Source: Streptomyces aureus
Lineage (GTDB): Bacteria > Actinomycetota > Actinomycetes > Streptomycetales > Streptomycetaceae
NCBI RefSeq assembly: GCF_000725495.1
Contig: NZ_JNZD01000027.1
Coordinates: 1 to 64,000, forward strand
DNA length: 64,000 nucleotides
Reading direction: 5' to 3'
Shown: piece by piece, positions 44,421-52,896 of the stretch
Layout: every line of letters starts with the position of its first letter
Position numbering within the stretch: the stretch's first letter is position 1
Notes under the pieces: generated by a model
Databases searched by the model: none
What the model was told of the DNA's origin: nothing
Seen by the model: only the letters and a program-made list of their open reading frames with translations
Program-made: the position numbers and the translations under genes

Positions 44421-45252
44421 CAGGTGCCTTCACCTTCTTCTTCCCGGAGGCGAACCCTACCGGGGCGAAGAAGATCGTGAGCGTCGGGACCAAGTACAGC
44501 GCCCACACCGTGACCTGAAGGACCGTGGGGTCGGGCTGGAAGTTGAAGACGCCCTTCAGCAGGGTGCCGTACCAGCTCGTCGGGTCGATCGTGGAGCTGA
44601 TGTCGAAGGCCAGGTTCGTCAGGCCCGGGACGAAGTCGGCCTCCTGCAGGTCGTGGACGCCGTACGCGAGGACGCCCGCGGCGACGACGACCAGCATGCC
44701 GCCGGTCCAGGTGAAGAACTTGGCGAGGTTGATCCTCAGCGCGCCGCGGTAGAACAGCCAGCCGAGCAGGACCGCGGTGGCCAGGCCCAGCGCCACGCCG
44801 ATCAGCGGGCGGGGGGTGCCGTCGCTGGCCGCGTGCACCGAGGCCCACACGAACAGGGCCGTCTCCAGGCCCTCGCGGCCGACCGCCAGGAACGCGGTCG
44901 CCACCAGCGCGCCCGTGCCCATGGCGAGGGCCGCGTCCAGCTTGCCGTGCAGCTCGGACTTCAGGTGCCGGGCGGTGCGCCGCATCCAGAAGACCATCCA
45001 GGTGACCAGGCCCACGGCGAGGATCGACAGCGAACCGCCGAGCGCCTCCTGGGCCTGGAACGTCATCTCCTGCGAGCCGAACTCCAGCGCGCAGCCGAAG
45101 CCGAGGGCCACGGTGATGGCCACGCCGATGCCGGCCCAGATCGGCTTCAGGGCGTCCGTGCGCTCCGTCTTCACCAGGTAGGCGATGAGGATGCAGACGA
45201 CGAGGCTGGCCTCCAGGCCCTCGCGGAGTCCGATCAGGTAGTTGCTGAACAC
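44377..45252 (-). CDS. efeU: EfeU ferrous/ferric iron permease (FTR1 family)
   Basis: A 291-residue integral membrane protein with about seven helices and the two FTR1-family motifs: REGLEAS (helix 1) and REGLETA (helix 4), both essential for iron transfer. The C-terminus is basic and hydrophilic. GTG 45252 follows GGAGG and the efeB stop. In EfeUOB the permease imports iron delivered by EfeO and processed by EfeB. Confidence 0.95.
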   Translation of the reverse strand: MFSNYLIGLREGLEASLVVCILIAYLVKTERTDALKPIWAGIGVAITVALGFGCALEFGSQEMTFQAQEALGGSLSILAVGLVTWMVFWMRRTARHLKSELHGKLDAALAMGTGALVATAFLAVGREGLETALFVWASVHAASDGTPRPLIGVALGLATAVLLGWLFYRGALRINLAKFFTWTGGMLVVVAAGVLAYGVHDLQEADFVPGLTNLAFDISSTIDPTSWYGTLLKGVFNFQPDPTVLQVTVWALYLVPTLTIFFAPVGFASGKKKVKAPDAQGSHGSQPSKAS

Positions 45253-45254
45253 GG

Positions 45255-46556
45255 CTACGCCTCCTTGGAGAACAGTGCCCGGCCCCACCAGTCGTCCTTG
45301 TCCCGGACGCCGGGCGGAACGGCGAAGACAGCCGAACTCACGTGCTGGATGTACTCGTTGAGCGCGTCGGAGCGCGACAGGCTGCGCTGCAGGGGGATGA
45401 AGCCCTTGCGCACGTCCCGCTGGTAGGCGAGGAAGAACAGGCCCGCCTCCAGCCGGCCGAGGCCGTCCGTGCCGTCCGTGAAGGAGTAGCCGCGGCGCAG
45501 GATCGTGATCCCGTCGTTGGAGTCGGGGTGCGCGAGCCGGACGTGCGCGTCGGGCTTCATCGCCTTCAGGAACGGCTTGTCGTGCTCCTTGGCCTTGCCG
45601 ACGGGGGCGCCCTCGCCCTTGTCGCGGCCGAAGACGTCCTCCTGCTCCTGGAGCGAGGTGCGGTCCCAGGTCTCGATGTTCATGCGGATGCGCCGGGCGA
45701 CGAGGTAGGAACCGCCGGTCATCCAGGCGGCCTTCCCCGCATTGTCCTTCGCGTCGGCCCACACGAACTTCTTCAGCCGATCGGTCTCGGTGCCCGCGAT
45801 GTTGCGGGTGCCGTCCTTGAAGCCCATCAGGTTGCGCGGGGTCTGCGCGTCCGGGGTCGTCGACGACGTCTTGCCGAAGCCGAGCTGCGACCAGCGGATG
45901 GCGACCTTGCCGAAGCCGATGCGGGCCAGGTTGCGGATGGCGTGCACCGCCACCTGCGGGTCGTCCGCACAGGCCTGGACGCACAGGTCGCCGTCGCTGC
46001 GGGCCTTGTCCAGGTTGTCGCCCGAGAACGCCGGCAGATCGACGAGCGCCTCGGGGCGCCGGTCGGCCAGACCGAACTTCGCGAACAGCGACGGACCGAA
46101 GCCGATGGTCAGCGTCAGCCGGGACGGCTTGAGCCCCAGGGCCTCGCCGGTGTCGTCCGGCGGCGCCTCGGCGAGCCCGCCGTACGCGCCCTCGCCGACC
46201 GCGTGTCCGGCGGTCATCCGGGCGGCGGCCTCGGTCCAGTCCTTGAGGAGCTGGACGAACTCGGCGCGGTCCTCCGTCTTCACGTCGAACGCGGCGAAGT
46301 GCAGCCGGTCCTGCACCGCGGTCGCGATACCGGCCTGGTGCGGGCCGTGGAAGGGGACGGCGGCACCGGTGTCGGCACCGGCCGGATCGACGTCGTTGCC
46401 GGCGCGGGTCATCGCGACGGCGCCGCCGGCCGCGGCGGCGCCGAGCGCGAGCCCGGCACCGCCCCAGCCGATCAGGGAGCGCCGGGTGGGCGCGGAACCG
46501 GCGGGCGCGGGCTCTGCGGCGTCCGCGGCCTGCGTGCTGTCCTGGGTGTCCGTCAT
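45255..46556 (-). CDS. efeB: EfeB DyP-type peroxidase / deferrochelatase
   Basis: A 433-residue Tat-exported heme peroxidase: twin-arginine TRRSLIGWGG at residues 24-33, then an Ala/Gly-rich hydrophobic core. The DyP motif GXXDG is GFKDGTRN near residue 245; RRGYSFTDG lies in the C-terminal part. EfeB oxidises ferrous iron and may release iron from heme. ATG 46556, 11 bases after efeO. It fits beside the heme genes to the right. Confidence 0.95.
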   Translation of the reverse strand: MTDTQDSTQAADAAEPAPAGSAPTRRSLIGWGGAGLALGAAAAGGAVAMTRAGNDVDPAGADTGAAVPFHGPHQAGIATAVQDRLHFAAFDVKTEDRAEFVQLLKDWTEAAARMTAGHAVGEGAYGGLAEAPPDDTGEALGLKPSRLTLTIGFGPSLFAKFGLADRRPEALVDLPAFSGDNLDKARSDGDLCVQACADDPQVAVHAIRNLARIGFGKVAIRWSQLGFGKTSSTTPDAQTPRNLMGFKDGTRNIAGTETDRLKKFVWADAKDNAGKAAWMTGGSYLVARRIRMNIETWDRTSLQEQEDVFGRDKGEGAPVGKAKEHDKPFLKAMKPDAHVRLAHPDSNDGITILRRGYSFTDGTDGLGRLEAGLFFLAYQRDVRKGFIPLQRSLSRSDALNEYIQHVSSAVFAVPPGVRDKDDWWGRALFSKEA

Positions 46557-46567
46557 GGCGCTGGCTC

Positions 46568-47704
46568 CTACTTCACGACGGCGGCGGCGAGCTTGGACAG
46601 GGGCTCGGCGAGCGCGTTGACCGCGTCCGAGAGCTTCTTGCGGTCCGCCTCGCCGACCTTGTCGTACGAGACGAAGCCGTCCGAGGTCTTGTCCGTGCGG
46701 TACGTGTCGAGCAGCTTGTTCAGCGCGGCGAACTGCTTGTCGAGTTCCGCGGTCAGCGCCGCGTCGTTCTCCGAGGCGACCGGCTTGAGCAGCTCGTACG
46801 CCTTCTGCGCGCCGTCGACGTTGCCCTTGAAGTCGCTGAGGTCCGTGTGCGAGTAGCGGTCCTCCTCGCCGGTGACCTTGCCGGTGGCGACCTCGTCCAG
46901 CAGCTCCTTGGCGCCGTTGGCCATGGAGGTCGGGGTGATCTCGGCCTTGCCGACGCGCTTCTGCCAGTCGGTCAGGTCGGTGACGAGCTGGTCGGCGAGG
47001 GCCTTCTGCTCATCGCCGATCTTCTTGTCCGCCCACAGGGCCTTCTCCAGCGCGTGCCAGCCGGTCCACTTCTGGCCCTTCTCCAGGCCGTCGGCGCGGG
47101 TGTCCGTCTTGGGGTCGATGTCACCGAACGACTCGGCGATCGGCTCGGTGCTCTCCCAGCCCACGCGCGAGGGGGCGTACGCCTTCTTGGCGGCCTCCAG
47201 GTCGCCGGCCTTGATCGCGTCGGTGAACGTCTTCACCCGCGGGATCGTGGCGTCGGCCTCCGACTGGGCCCACTCGCGGTAGGAGGCGACGGCCTTGTCC
47301 AGACGCGGGTCGCGCTTGGCGACCTTGCCGCCCGTGACGGTGAGCTTCTGGCGGACGCCGTGGCCCTTCATCCCCGGGCGGCAGGCGATCTCGTACGAAC
47401 CGGCCTTCACCTCGGCGGTCAGCGTGTACTTGGTGCCGGGGCCGATGTTCTCCTTCTCGGAGACGATCCGGTCGTCGGGGAAGACGATCTCGACCTCGGT
47501 GGCCTGGGACCCCTTGTTCTCGATCTTCAGGGTGACCTGGCCGGCCGGCACGGTCTTGGCGGAGGTCTGGCACTTGGAGTCGGCGGCGGTGACCTGGATC
47601 GCGTCGCCGTTCTTGGCGTCGCTCTTCTGGGTGCAACCCGTGACGGCGGCCAGGGCGGCCGCGGTGGCGGCAGCGGTGACGACGGACAGTCGGACGGCTC
47701 GCAT
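46568..47704 (-). CDS. efeO: EfeO iron-binding lipoprotein (cupredoxin + imelysin/M75)
   Basis: A 378-residue protein from ATG 47704. A lipoprotein signal ends in VTGC (Cys24). Residues 35-125 are a cupredoxin-like domain with CRPGMKGHG near residue 107. Residues 135-378 are an M75/imelysin domain with the metal-binding HALEKALW motif (HxxE). EfeO captures iron for EfeU. The gene starts the efeOBU operon; an iron box lies 54-72 bases upstream. Confidence 0.95.
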   Translation of the reverse strand: MRAVRLSVVTAAATAAALAAVTGCTQKSDAKNGDAIQVTAADSKCQTSAKTVPAGQVTLKIENKGSQATEVEIVFPDDRIVSEKENIGPGTKYTLTAEVKAGSYEIACRPGMKGHGVRQKLTVTGGKVAKRDPRLDKAVASYREWAQSEADATIPRVKTFTDAIKAGDLEAAKKAYAPSRVGWESTEPIAESFGDIDPKTDTRADGLEKGQKWTGWHALEKALWADKKIGDEQKALADQLVTDLTDWQKRVGKAEITPTSMANGAKELLDEVATGKVTGEEDRYSHTDLSDFKGNVDGAQKAYELLKPVASENDAALTAELDKQFAALNKLLDTYRTDKTSDGFVSYDKVGEADRKKLSDAVNALAEPLSKLAAAVVK

Positions 47705-47757
47705 GCAGGCTCCAAGAGAAGTCGGACAAGCCGCACGGCTGGGCCCGTTCGGCATGG

Positions 47758-47776
47758 TGAGGCTGGCCTAACTTAT
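47758..47776 (-). promoter_or_regulatory. Iron box (DmdR/IdeR-type operator) of efeO
   Basis: TGAGGCTGGCCTAACTTAT matches the DtxR-family consensus TTAGGTTAGGCTNACCTAA imperfectly (on the minus strand ATAAGTTAGGCCAGCCTCA). It lies 54-72 bases upstream of the efeO start, where it could overlap the promoter. Two stronger copies occur at 51303 and 56274. Confidence 0.7.
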
Positions 47777-47882
47777 CTGAGCCTTGCCTCACTGATACCC
47801 ACCCATGCGGTGATTCACCTCTCACAGATGCCGTACAGGAACGGCTTGATCACGGCGACTCAAAACGAACCCCATGAAAGGG

Positions 47883-48863
47883 TCAAGGGAGGGTCAAGGG
47901 GATTGGTTCGTCGCGTTTCGGGGTGATGAGGGCCGCGCCGGTACGGGGGTGCGGGACCACCTCGACCGGCTGCCGGTACACCTCCGTCAGCAGAGGGTCG
48001 GTGAAGACCTCCGACGGCCGGCCGCGGGCCGCGACACGACCGGCGCACAGGATCACGACCCGGTGCGCGTAGGCCGCCGCCAGCCCCAGATCGTGCAGCA
48101 CCACGACCACCGCGTCACCCGCGCCCGCCCTTGCGCGGCAGAGCCGCAGCACCAACTCCTGGTGCCGCAGGTCGAGTGCGGCGGTCGGCTCGTCGAGCAG
48201 CAGCAGCGGTGCGCGCTGGGCCAGTACCCGGGCGAGCGCCACCCGCGCGCGCTCGCCGCCGCTGAGGGCGCCGAACGTGCGTGCCGCGAACGCGGTGACC
48301 TCGGTGGCCGCCATGGCCGCGGCGACCGCCGCGTCGTCGTCCTGCCGTGCGTGGGCCCAGGGCGCCCGTCCCATGCGGACGACCTCCTCCACGGTGAACG
48401 GGAAGGAGAGCGTCGCGGACTGGGGGAGCACCGCCCGCCGCAGGGCGAGTTCGGCGGCGGACCAGTCCCGGGCGGGACGCCCGTGGAGCCGTACGACTCC
48501 TTCCGCGGCCGGCAGATCGGCCGCCAGCGCGGCCAACAGCGTCGACTTCCCGGCCCCGTTGGGCCCGACCAGCGCGAGCACCTCGCCCGCGCGGGCCCTG
48601 ACGTCGACACCGCGCAGCACCTCCCGCCCGCCCAGCCGGACCCGGAGGCCCTCGGTCTCGGCGAGGACGTCGCCGGGGGCGGGTGCCGGCGGAGGCAGGG
48701 GCCGCACCGGACGCGGGAGCCGCAGGCGCCCGACGCCGGCGCTCCCGGCGCGTCCCGCGAACGGACGCACGGCGGATCGCTCGGAGGGTGGCACGGCGGA
48801 TCGCCCAGAGGGTGGCACGGCCGGTGGCACGACGGGTCGCGCGGGGTTCTCGGCGGGTCTCAT
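47883..48863 (-). CDS. hmuV: Heme ABC transporter ATP-binding protein
   Basis: A 326-residue ATPase. After a ~65-residue Pro/Ser/Arg-rich N-terminus (repeated PPSGRSAV/PPSERSAV) comes the ABC domain: Walker A GPNGAGKST, Q-loop in LPQSATLSF, signature LSGGERARVALARVL, Walker B LLLLDEPTAALD, and VVVLHDLGL. It is closest to HmuV/BtuD-type hemin or siderophore ATPases. ATG 48863 overlaps hmuU by 4 bases. The N-terminal extension is absent from typical HmuV and is encoded by 24-bp repeats at 48771-48818. Confidence 0.9.
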   Translation of the reverse strand: MRPAENPARPVVPPAVPPSGRSAVPPSERSAVRPFAGRAGSAGVGRLRLPRPVRPLPPPAPAPGDVLAETEGLRVRLGGREVLRGVDVRARAGEVLALVGPNGAGKSTLLAALAADLPAAEGVVRLHGRPARDWSAAELALRRAVLPQSATLSFPFTVEEVVRMGRAPWAHARQDDDAAVAAAMAATEVTAFAARTFGALSGGERARVALARVLAQRAPLLLLDEPTAALDLRHQELVLRLCRARAGAGDAVVVVLHDLGLAAAYAHRVVILCAGRVAARGRPSEVFTDPLLTEVYRQPVEVVPHPRTGAALITPKRDEPIPLTLP

Positions 48864-50236
48864 GCCCAGCCTCCTTGCTTGCGGCGGGTCCTGCGCAGCA
48901 GCCAGAGGAAGAACGGACTGCCGAGCAGGGCGGTGAGGACGCCGAGGGGGAGTTCGGCGGGATGGGCGACCGTGCGCGCGGTGAGGTCGGCGGCGAGCAG
49001 CACGGCGGCGCCGCCGAGGGCGCTGCCCGGGACGAGGAAGCGGTGTCCGGGCCCGGCCGCCATGCGGAGCAGATGCGGTACGACCAGACCGATGAAGCCG
49101 ATGATCCCCGAGACACTGACGGCCGCCGCGGTGAGCAGCGCGATGACCAGCACGAGGACGAGCCGCAGCCGTTCGACGTCCACGCCCAGGTGCCGGGCCG
49201 GGCGTTCGCCGAGCGACAGCAGGTCGAGCCGGCGGGCGTACAGCGGTGCCACCGTCAGTCCGATCGCGGCGCAGGGAAGGATCGCGAGGACCTTCGGCCA
49301 GGTCGCCTGGGCCAGCGATCCGAGCTGCCAGAAGGTGATCTGGCTGACGGCGGCGGAGTCCGCGAAGAACAGGAACAGACCGATGAGGGCGCCGGTGAAG
49401 GCGTTCAGCGCGATGCCCGTGAGGATCAGTGTGACGACCTCGGTGCGGCCGCCGGAGCGGGACAGGGCGTAGACGAGCAGCACGGTGGCCAGACCCGTGA
49501 CGAACGCGACGGCCGGGACGGTGAAGGTGCCGAGGAAGTCGAGGCCGAGCGCGATGGCGGCGACCGCGCCGACCGCCGCGCCCGACGAGACGCCGATGAC
49601 CCCGGGTTCGGCCAGCGGGTTGCCGAACACGCCCTGCATGAGGGCGCCGGCGCAGCCCAGCGAGCCGCCGACGAGCAGCGCGAGCACGATCCGCGGGAAG
49701 CGCACGTCCCACAGCACCGACTCGGGGACCCGGTCCAGGGCGGCGCCCCCGAGACCGGCGCGGTGGGCGAGGGAGGCGAGCACGTCGCCGGTGGGGATCG
49801 GGTAGGCGCCGAGCCCGGCGGCCACCGGGACCAGGACGAACAGGGCGGCGACCAGCCCCGCCGCGAGGAGCCAGGAGGCACCGCGTCCGCGTTCCCCGGC
49901 GTGAGGCACGGGGGCGGCGCCGGCGGCCGGTTCGGAGCGCGGCTCGGTTACGGGTCCGGTGTCGGGTCCGGCGTCGGGTGTGCGGCCAGGTTCGGTGTCC
50001 GATGCGCGGTCCGCCCCGGTGTCGGGGTCGGTGTCGGGTGCGCGGTCCGGCCCCGCGTCCGGTGCGCGGCCCGGTCCGGTGTCCCGTCGGGGGTTCGGTG
50101 CGCGGCCTGGTCCGGCGTCCCGGTCGGTGGCCGCTGCGTGGCCCGGTCCGGTGTCCGTCCGGGCGGTGTGCTCGACAGCCGGTCCGGCGTCCGGTCCGGT
50201 GGGTGTCTTCGGTGCCGGCCGGCCGAGTGCGGTCAT
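48860..50236 (-). CDS. hmuU: Heme ABC transporter permease with long repetitive N-terminus
   Basis: A 458-residue FecCD-family permease. Residues 1-110 are an Asp/Pro/Gly/Thr/Arg-rich repeat (e.g. GPGRAPDAGPDRAPD), expected in the cytoplasm. Residues ~118-458 carry nine to ten helices, with GCAGALMQGVFGNPLAEPGVIGVSSG, the classical FecCD motif, and GIIGFIGLVVPHLLR. It passes heme across the membrane with HmuV. ATG 50236 overlaps hmuT by four bases. The N-terminal extension is unusual; it may be the product of tandem duplication. Confidence 0.92.
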   Translation of the reverse strand: MTALGRPAPKTPTGPDAGPAVEHTARTDTGPGHAAATDRDAGPGRAPNPRRDTGPGRAPDAGPDRAPDTDPDTGADRASDTEPGRTPDAGPDTGPVTEPRSEPAAGAAPVPHAGERGRGASWLLAAGLVAALFVLVPVAAGLGAYPIPTGDVLASLAHRAGLGGAALDRVPESVLWDVRFPRIVLALLVGGSLGCAGALMQGVFGNPLAEPGVIGVSSGAAVGAVAAIALGLDFLGTFTVPAVAFVTGLATVLLVYALSRSGGRTEVVTLILTGIALNAFTGALIGLFLFFADSAAVSQITFWQLGSLAQATWPKVLAILPCAAIGLTVAPLYARRLDLLSLGERPARHLGVDVERLRLVLVLVIALLTAAAVSVSGIIGFIGLVVPHLLRMAAGPGHRFLVPGSALGGAAVLLAADLTARTVAHPAELPLGVLTALLGSPFFLWLLRRTRRKQGGWA

Positions 50237-51255
50237 CGGGTGTCCCCGTACAACTGCCGTACCAGCGACTTGAGTACCCGGTCCGTGCGCGGCCCGTAGT
50301 TGAGGAGCACCCCGTCCTCGACGGACACCACCCGCCGGTTCGCGCCGGCCGGCGTCTGCGCCACTCCGGGGATCCTGACCAGCCCGTCGGTTCCGCCGAC
50401 CGACGCGAGTCCCTTGGACATCACGAGGATCGCGTCGGGCGCGGCCCGGACGAGCGCCTCGGTGGTGATGGCGGTGAAGTCCTTGTCCAGACCCGATTCG
50501 ACGCCCGCGTCGCGGGCTCCCGCCGCCTCCAGCAGCGAGGTCGCTCCCGAGCCGCGACCGCCGATGAGATAGACGGAGGCGGACCCCCTCAGGTAGAGGA
50601 AGGCGACGCGCGGGCGGTCCGCGTGGGCCGGGATCGCCCCGCGCACAGCGGCGATCCGCTGCTCGGACCGCTCGGCCAGCCGCCGTCCCGCCGCCGGCAC
50701 GCCGAGCGCGTCGGCCACCGCCCGGATGCGGGTGCCCACATCGGCGAGGCCGTGCGCCGGGGCGACGACGAGGACGGGCACACCGGCGTCGCGGATCTGC
50801 CGCAGGGCCTCGTCCGGCCCCGTCGTCGACTCGGCGAGTACGAGGTCGGGGTGCAGGGAGAGCACGCTCTCGGCGGAGACGTCGTGGTTGCGGGTGACCA
50901 GGGGCAGTTTCCTCGCCTGGTCGAAGGTCGCGGTGATGTCGCGGGCCACGACCCGGTCACCGAGCCCGAGCGTGAAGACGATCTCGTTGAGGCCGCCGGA
51001 CAGCGGAACGATCCGGTCGGCCTTCTCGACGGTCGTCCTCTTTCCGCCGAACGACCGCACGGTGACGGGGAGTCGGGGTGTCCCCGGGGACCTCAGGGGT
51101 TCGACGCGGTCGGTGCCGCCCGATCCGTCCGCCCCGGCCGTTCCGGTCGCCGCCGGGGTCGCGGGGCCGTCGGGGCCCCCGCATCCGGTCAGGGCGAGGG
51201 TGAGGGCGAGCGCCGACAGCAGCGCCCCCGCCAGTCGTGTGCGCAAGCGTTGCAC
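50233..51255 (-). CDS. hmuT: Heme-binding ABC transporter substrate-binding lipoprotein
   Basis: A 340-residue lipoprotein from GTG 51255, with lipobox LTGC (Cys at residue 26). The mature protein is a periplasmic-binding-protein class III fold: RIVPLSGGLNEIVFTLGLGDRVVARD, LVLAESTTGPDEAL, and LLLEAAGARDAG-type segments. HmuT-like proteins take heme from HtaA proteins. The gene is divergent from htaA-like genes; a perfect iron box lies between them, 48 bases upstream. Confidence 0.92.
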   Translation of the reverse strand: MQRLRTRLAGALLSALALTLALTGCGGPDGPATPAATGTAGADGSGGTDRVEPLRSPGTPRLPVTVRSFGGKRTTVEKADRIVPLSGGLNEIVFTLGLGDRVVARDITATFDQARKLPLVTRNHDVSAESVLSLHPDLVLAESTTGPDEALRQIRDAGVPVLVVAPAHGLADVGTRIRAVADALGVPAAGRRLAERSEQRIAAVRGAIPAHADRPRVAFLYLRGSASVYLIGGRGSGATSLLEAAGARDAGVESGLDKDFTAITTEALVRAAPDAILVMSKGLASVGGTDGLVRIPGVAQTPAGANRRVVSVEDGVLLNYGPRTDRVLKSLVRQLYGDTR

Positions 51256-51302
51256 TGTCCCGTCGTTCCTCTCGGTTCTCTTCCAGCACTCCGGTTCGTA
51301 GT

Positions 51303-51321
51303 TTAGGTTAGCCTTACCTAA
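51303..51321. promoter_or_regulatory. Iron box shared by divergent hmuTUV and htaA genes
   Basis: TTAGGTTAGCCTTACCTAA is a near-perfect palindromic DmdR/IdeR/DtxR operator. It lies 48 bases upstream of hmuT (minus strand) and 41 bases upstream of the htaA-like gene (plus strand). Under iron sufficiency the repressor should shut off both directions. Confidence 0.92.
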
Positions 51322-51362
51322 GTCGCCAGGGGTTCCCGAGCCCCGGAAACCGGAGGACAGCC

Positions 51363-52766
51363 ATGCCCGCGCGTTCGAGGGCCCTGGCGGCCGCCGTGGT
51401 CTGCGTCACCGTGCTGGGAGCACTGCTCACCGCCACGGCCGCCCACGCGACGAGCCGCACCGTGCGGGGCGGCCGGCTCGACTGGGGCATCAAGTCGTCC
51501 TTCCAGAGCTATGTCACCGGGCCCATCGCGAAGGGGAGTTACTCCCTCACCGGGGGCGCGGCCACGATCGGCGCGAGCCGGTTCCGCTTCCACTCCGCCA
51601 CCGGCTCCTACGACGGCGGCACGGGCGCCTTCACCGCCGCCTACTCCGGCGGGGTCCGCTTCGTCGGGCACCGCCGAAGCGGCGGCTACGAACTCGACCT
51701 CACGATCAGCCGCCCCACCGTCCGCGTCCTCGGCGGTGGCGGCACCCTCTACGTCGACATCACCAGCAAGGCGAAGGGCACCGGGACGGTCACGACGTCC
51801 AGGCAGGTGCCCTTCGCCTCCCTCTCCCTCGGCGGCATCGACATGAAGGGCGGCGGAACCGCCGTCCGGCTCGACAACCTCCCGGCCACGCTCACCTCAC
51901 AGGGCGCCAGGTCCTTCGCCGGCTACTACACGGCGGGCACGGCACTCGATCCGGTGAGCCTGGAGGCGGACGTGCCGGCCCCGGCCCGGCCGTCGACCGC
52001 ACCCACCGCCACGCCCTCCGCGTCCCCGGCGCGGAAGGCAGGGAAGGCGACCGCGGGCGCGATCGAGGACGGGGCCGTCGACTGGGGTGTGCGCCGCACC
52101 TTCCGCGAGTACGTCACCGGACCCGTCGCCGACGGCCGGTGGACGCTCACCTCCGGGGCCCGGGACGGCGGCGCGCTCTTCCGCTTCCCCTCGGGCGAGG
52201 GCACGTACGACAGGAAGAAGCACACCCTGAAGGCCGGCTTCGAGGGAACGCTGCGCTTCACCGGACACCAGGGGCTCGACCTCCGGCTCGGCGGACTGCG
52301 CGTCACCGTCGGCGACGGCGAGGGAACGCTCTACGCCGACGTGAGGAGCCCGGGCCTCACCGGGAAGCGGGTCCCGCTCGTGACCTTCGCGGCCAAGCAC
52401 CTGACGTCGAAAAGCGGACTGATCCAACTCACCGAAGTGCCGGCCGAGTTGACCGCACGGGGAGCCAAGGCGTTCGGCGGGATGTACCGGGCCGGCACGG
52501 CGATGGACCCCGTGACCCTCTCCATCGCCCTCACCGACGACGTGAAGCTCCCCGCCCTGCCCGACCTCGGCGAGTCCGCGGTCCCCTCGCCCACGCCGAG
52601 CGCGTCGCGGGCAACCGGTGCGAAGACCGTCACCGCGCCGCGCACCGAGAACACCGCGAGCGGTGGACCGGCAGGCGGGGCGGTCCTGCCGGTCGGCCTC
52701 GCCGCCGGGGCGCTGCTCACGGCCGCGGCCGTCCTCGGACTGGTCCGCAGGCGCCGCACCCGCTGA
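51363..52766 (+). CDS. HtaA-domain heme-binding surface protein (two HtaA domains)
   Basis: A 467-residue exported protein: signal peptide (1-28), HtaA domain 1 from LDWGIKSSFQSYVTGPIAKG (about 38-195), a Pro/Thr/Ala linker, HtaA domain 2 from VDWGVRRTFREYVTGPVADG (about 238-390), then a Ser/Ala linker and a C-terminal transmembrane helix with RRRR. Domains of this type bind heme at the cell surface in Corynebacterium (HtaA). It is membrane anchored; no LAXTG motif was seen. It follows an iron box and a GGAGG ribosome site. Confidence 0.9.
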   Translation: MPARSRALAAAVVCVTVLGALLTATAAHATSRTVRGGRLDWGIKSSFQSYVTGPIAKGSYSLTGGAATIGASRFRFHSATGSYDGGTGAFTAAYSGGVRFVGHRRSGGYELDLTISRPTVRVLGGGGTLYVDITSKAKGTGTVTTSRQVPFASLSLGGIDMKGGGTAVRLDNLPATLTSQGARSFAGYYTAGTALDPVSLEADVPAPARPSTAPTATPSASPARKAGKATAGAIEDGAVDWGVRRTFREYVTGPVADGRWTLTSGARDGGALFRFPSGEGTYDRKKHTLKAGFEGTLRFTGHQGLDLRLGGLRVTVGDGEGTLYADVRSPGLTGKRVPLVTFAAKHLTSKSGLIQLTEVPAELTARGAKAFGGMYRAGTAMDPVTLSIALTDDVKLPALPDLGESAVPSPTPSASRATGAKTVTAPRTENTASGGPAGGAVLPVGLAAGALLTAAAVLGLVRRRRTR

Positions 52767-52896
52767 CCCCGACGCCCCGCCCCCGGCCCTCACCCCAGCC
52801 CTCACCCCCGACTGCGGTCATCCGCACCCCTGTGGCCGCTCATCCCGGACCTCGTCGACCGGACCGATCCCCGAATCTCAGAGGAGACCCACGATC

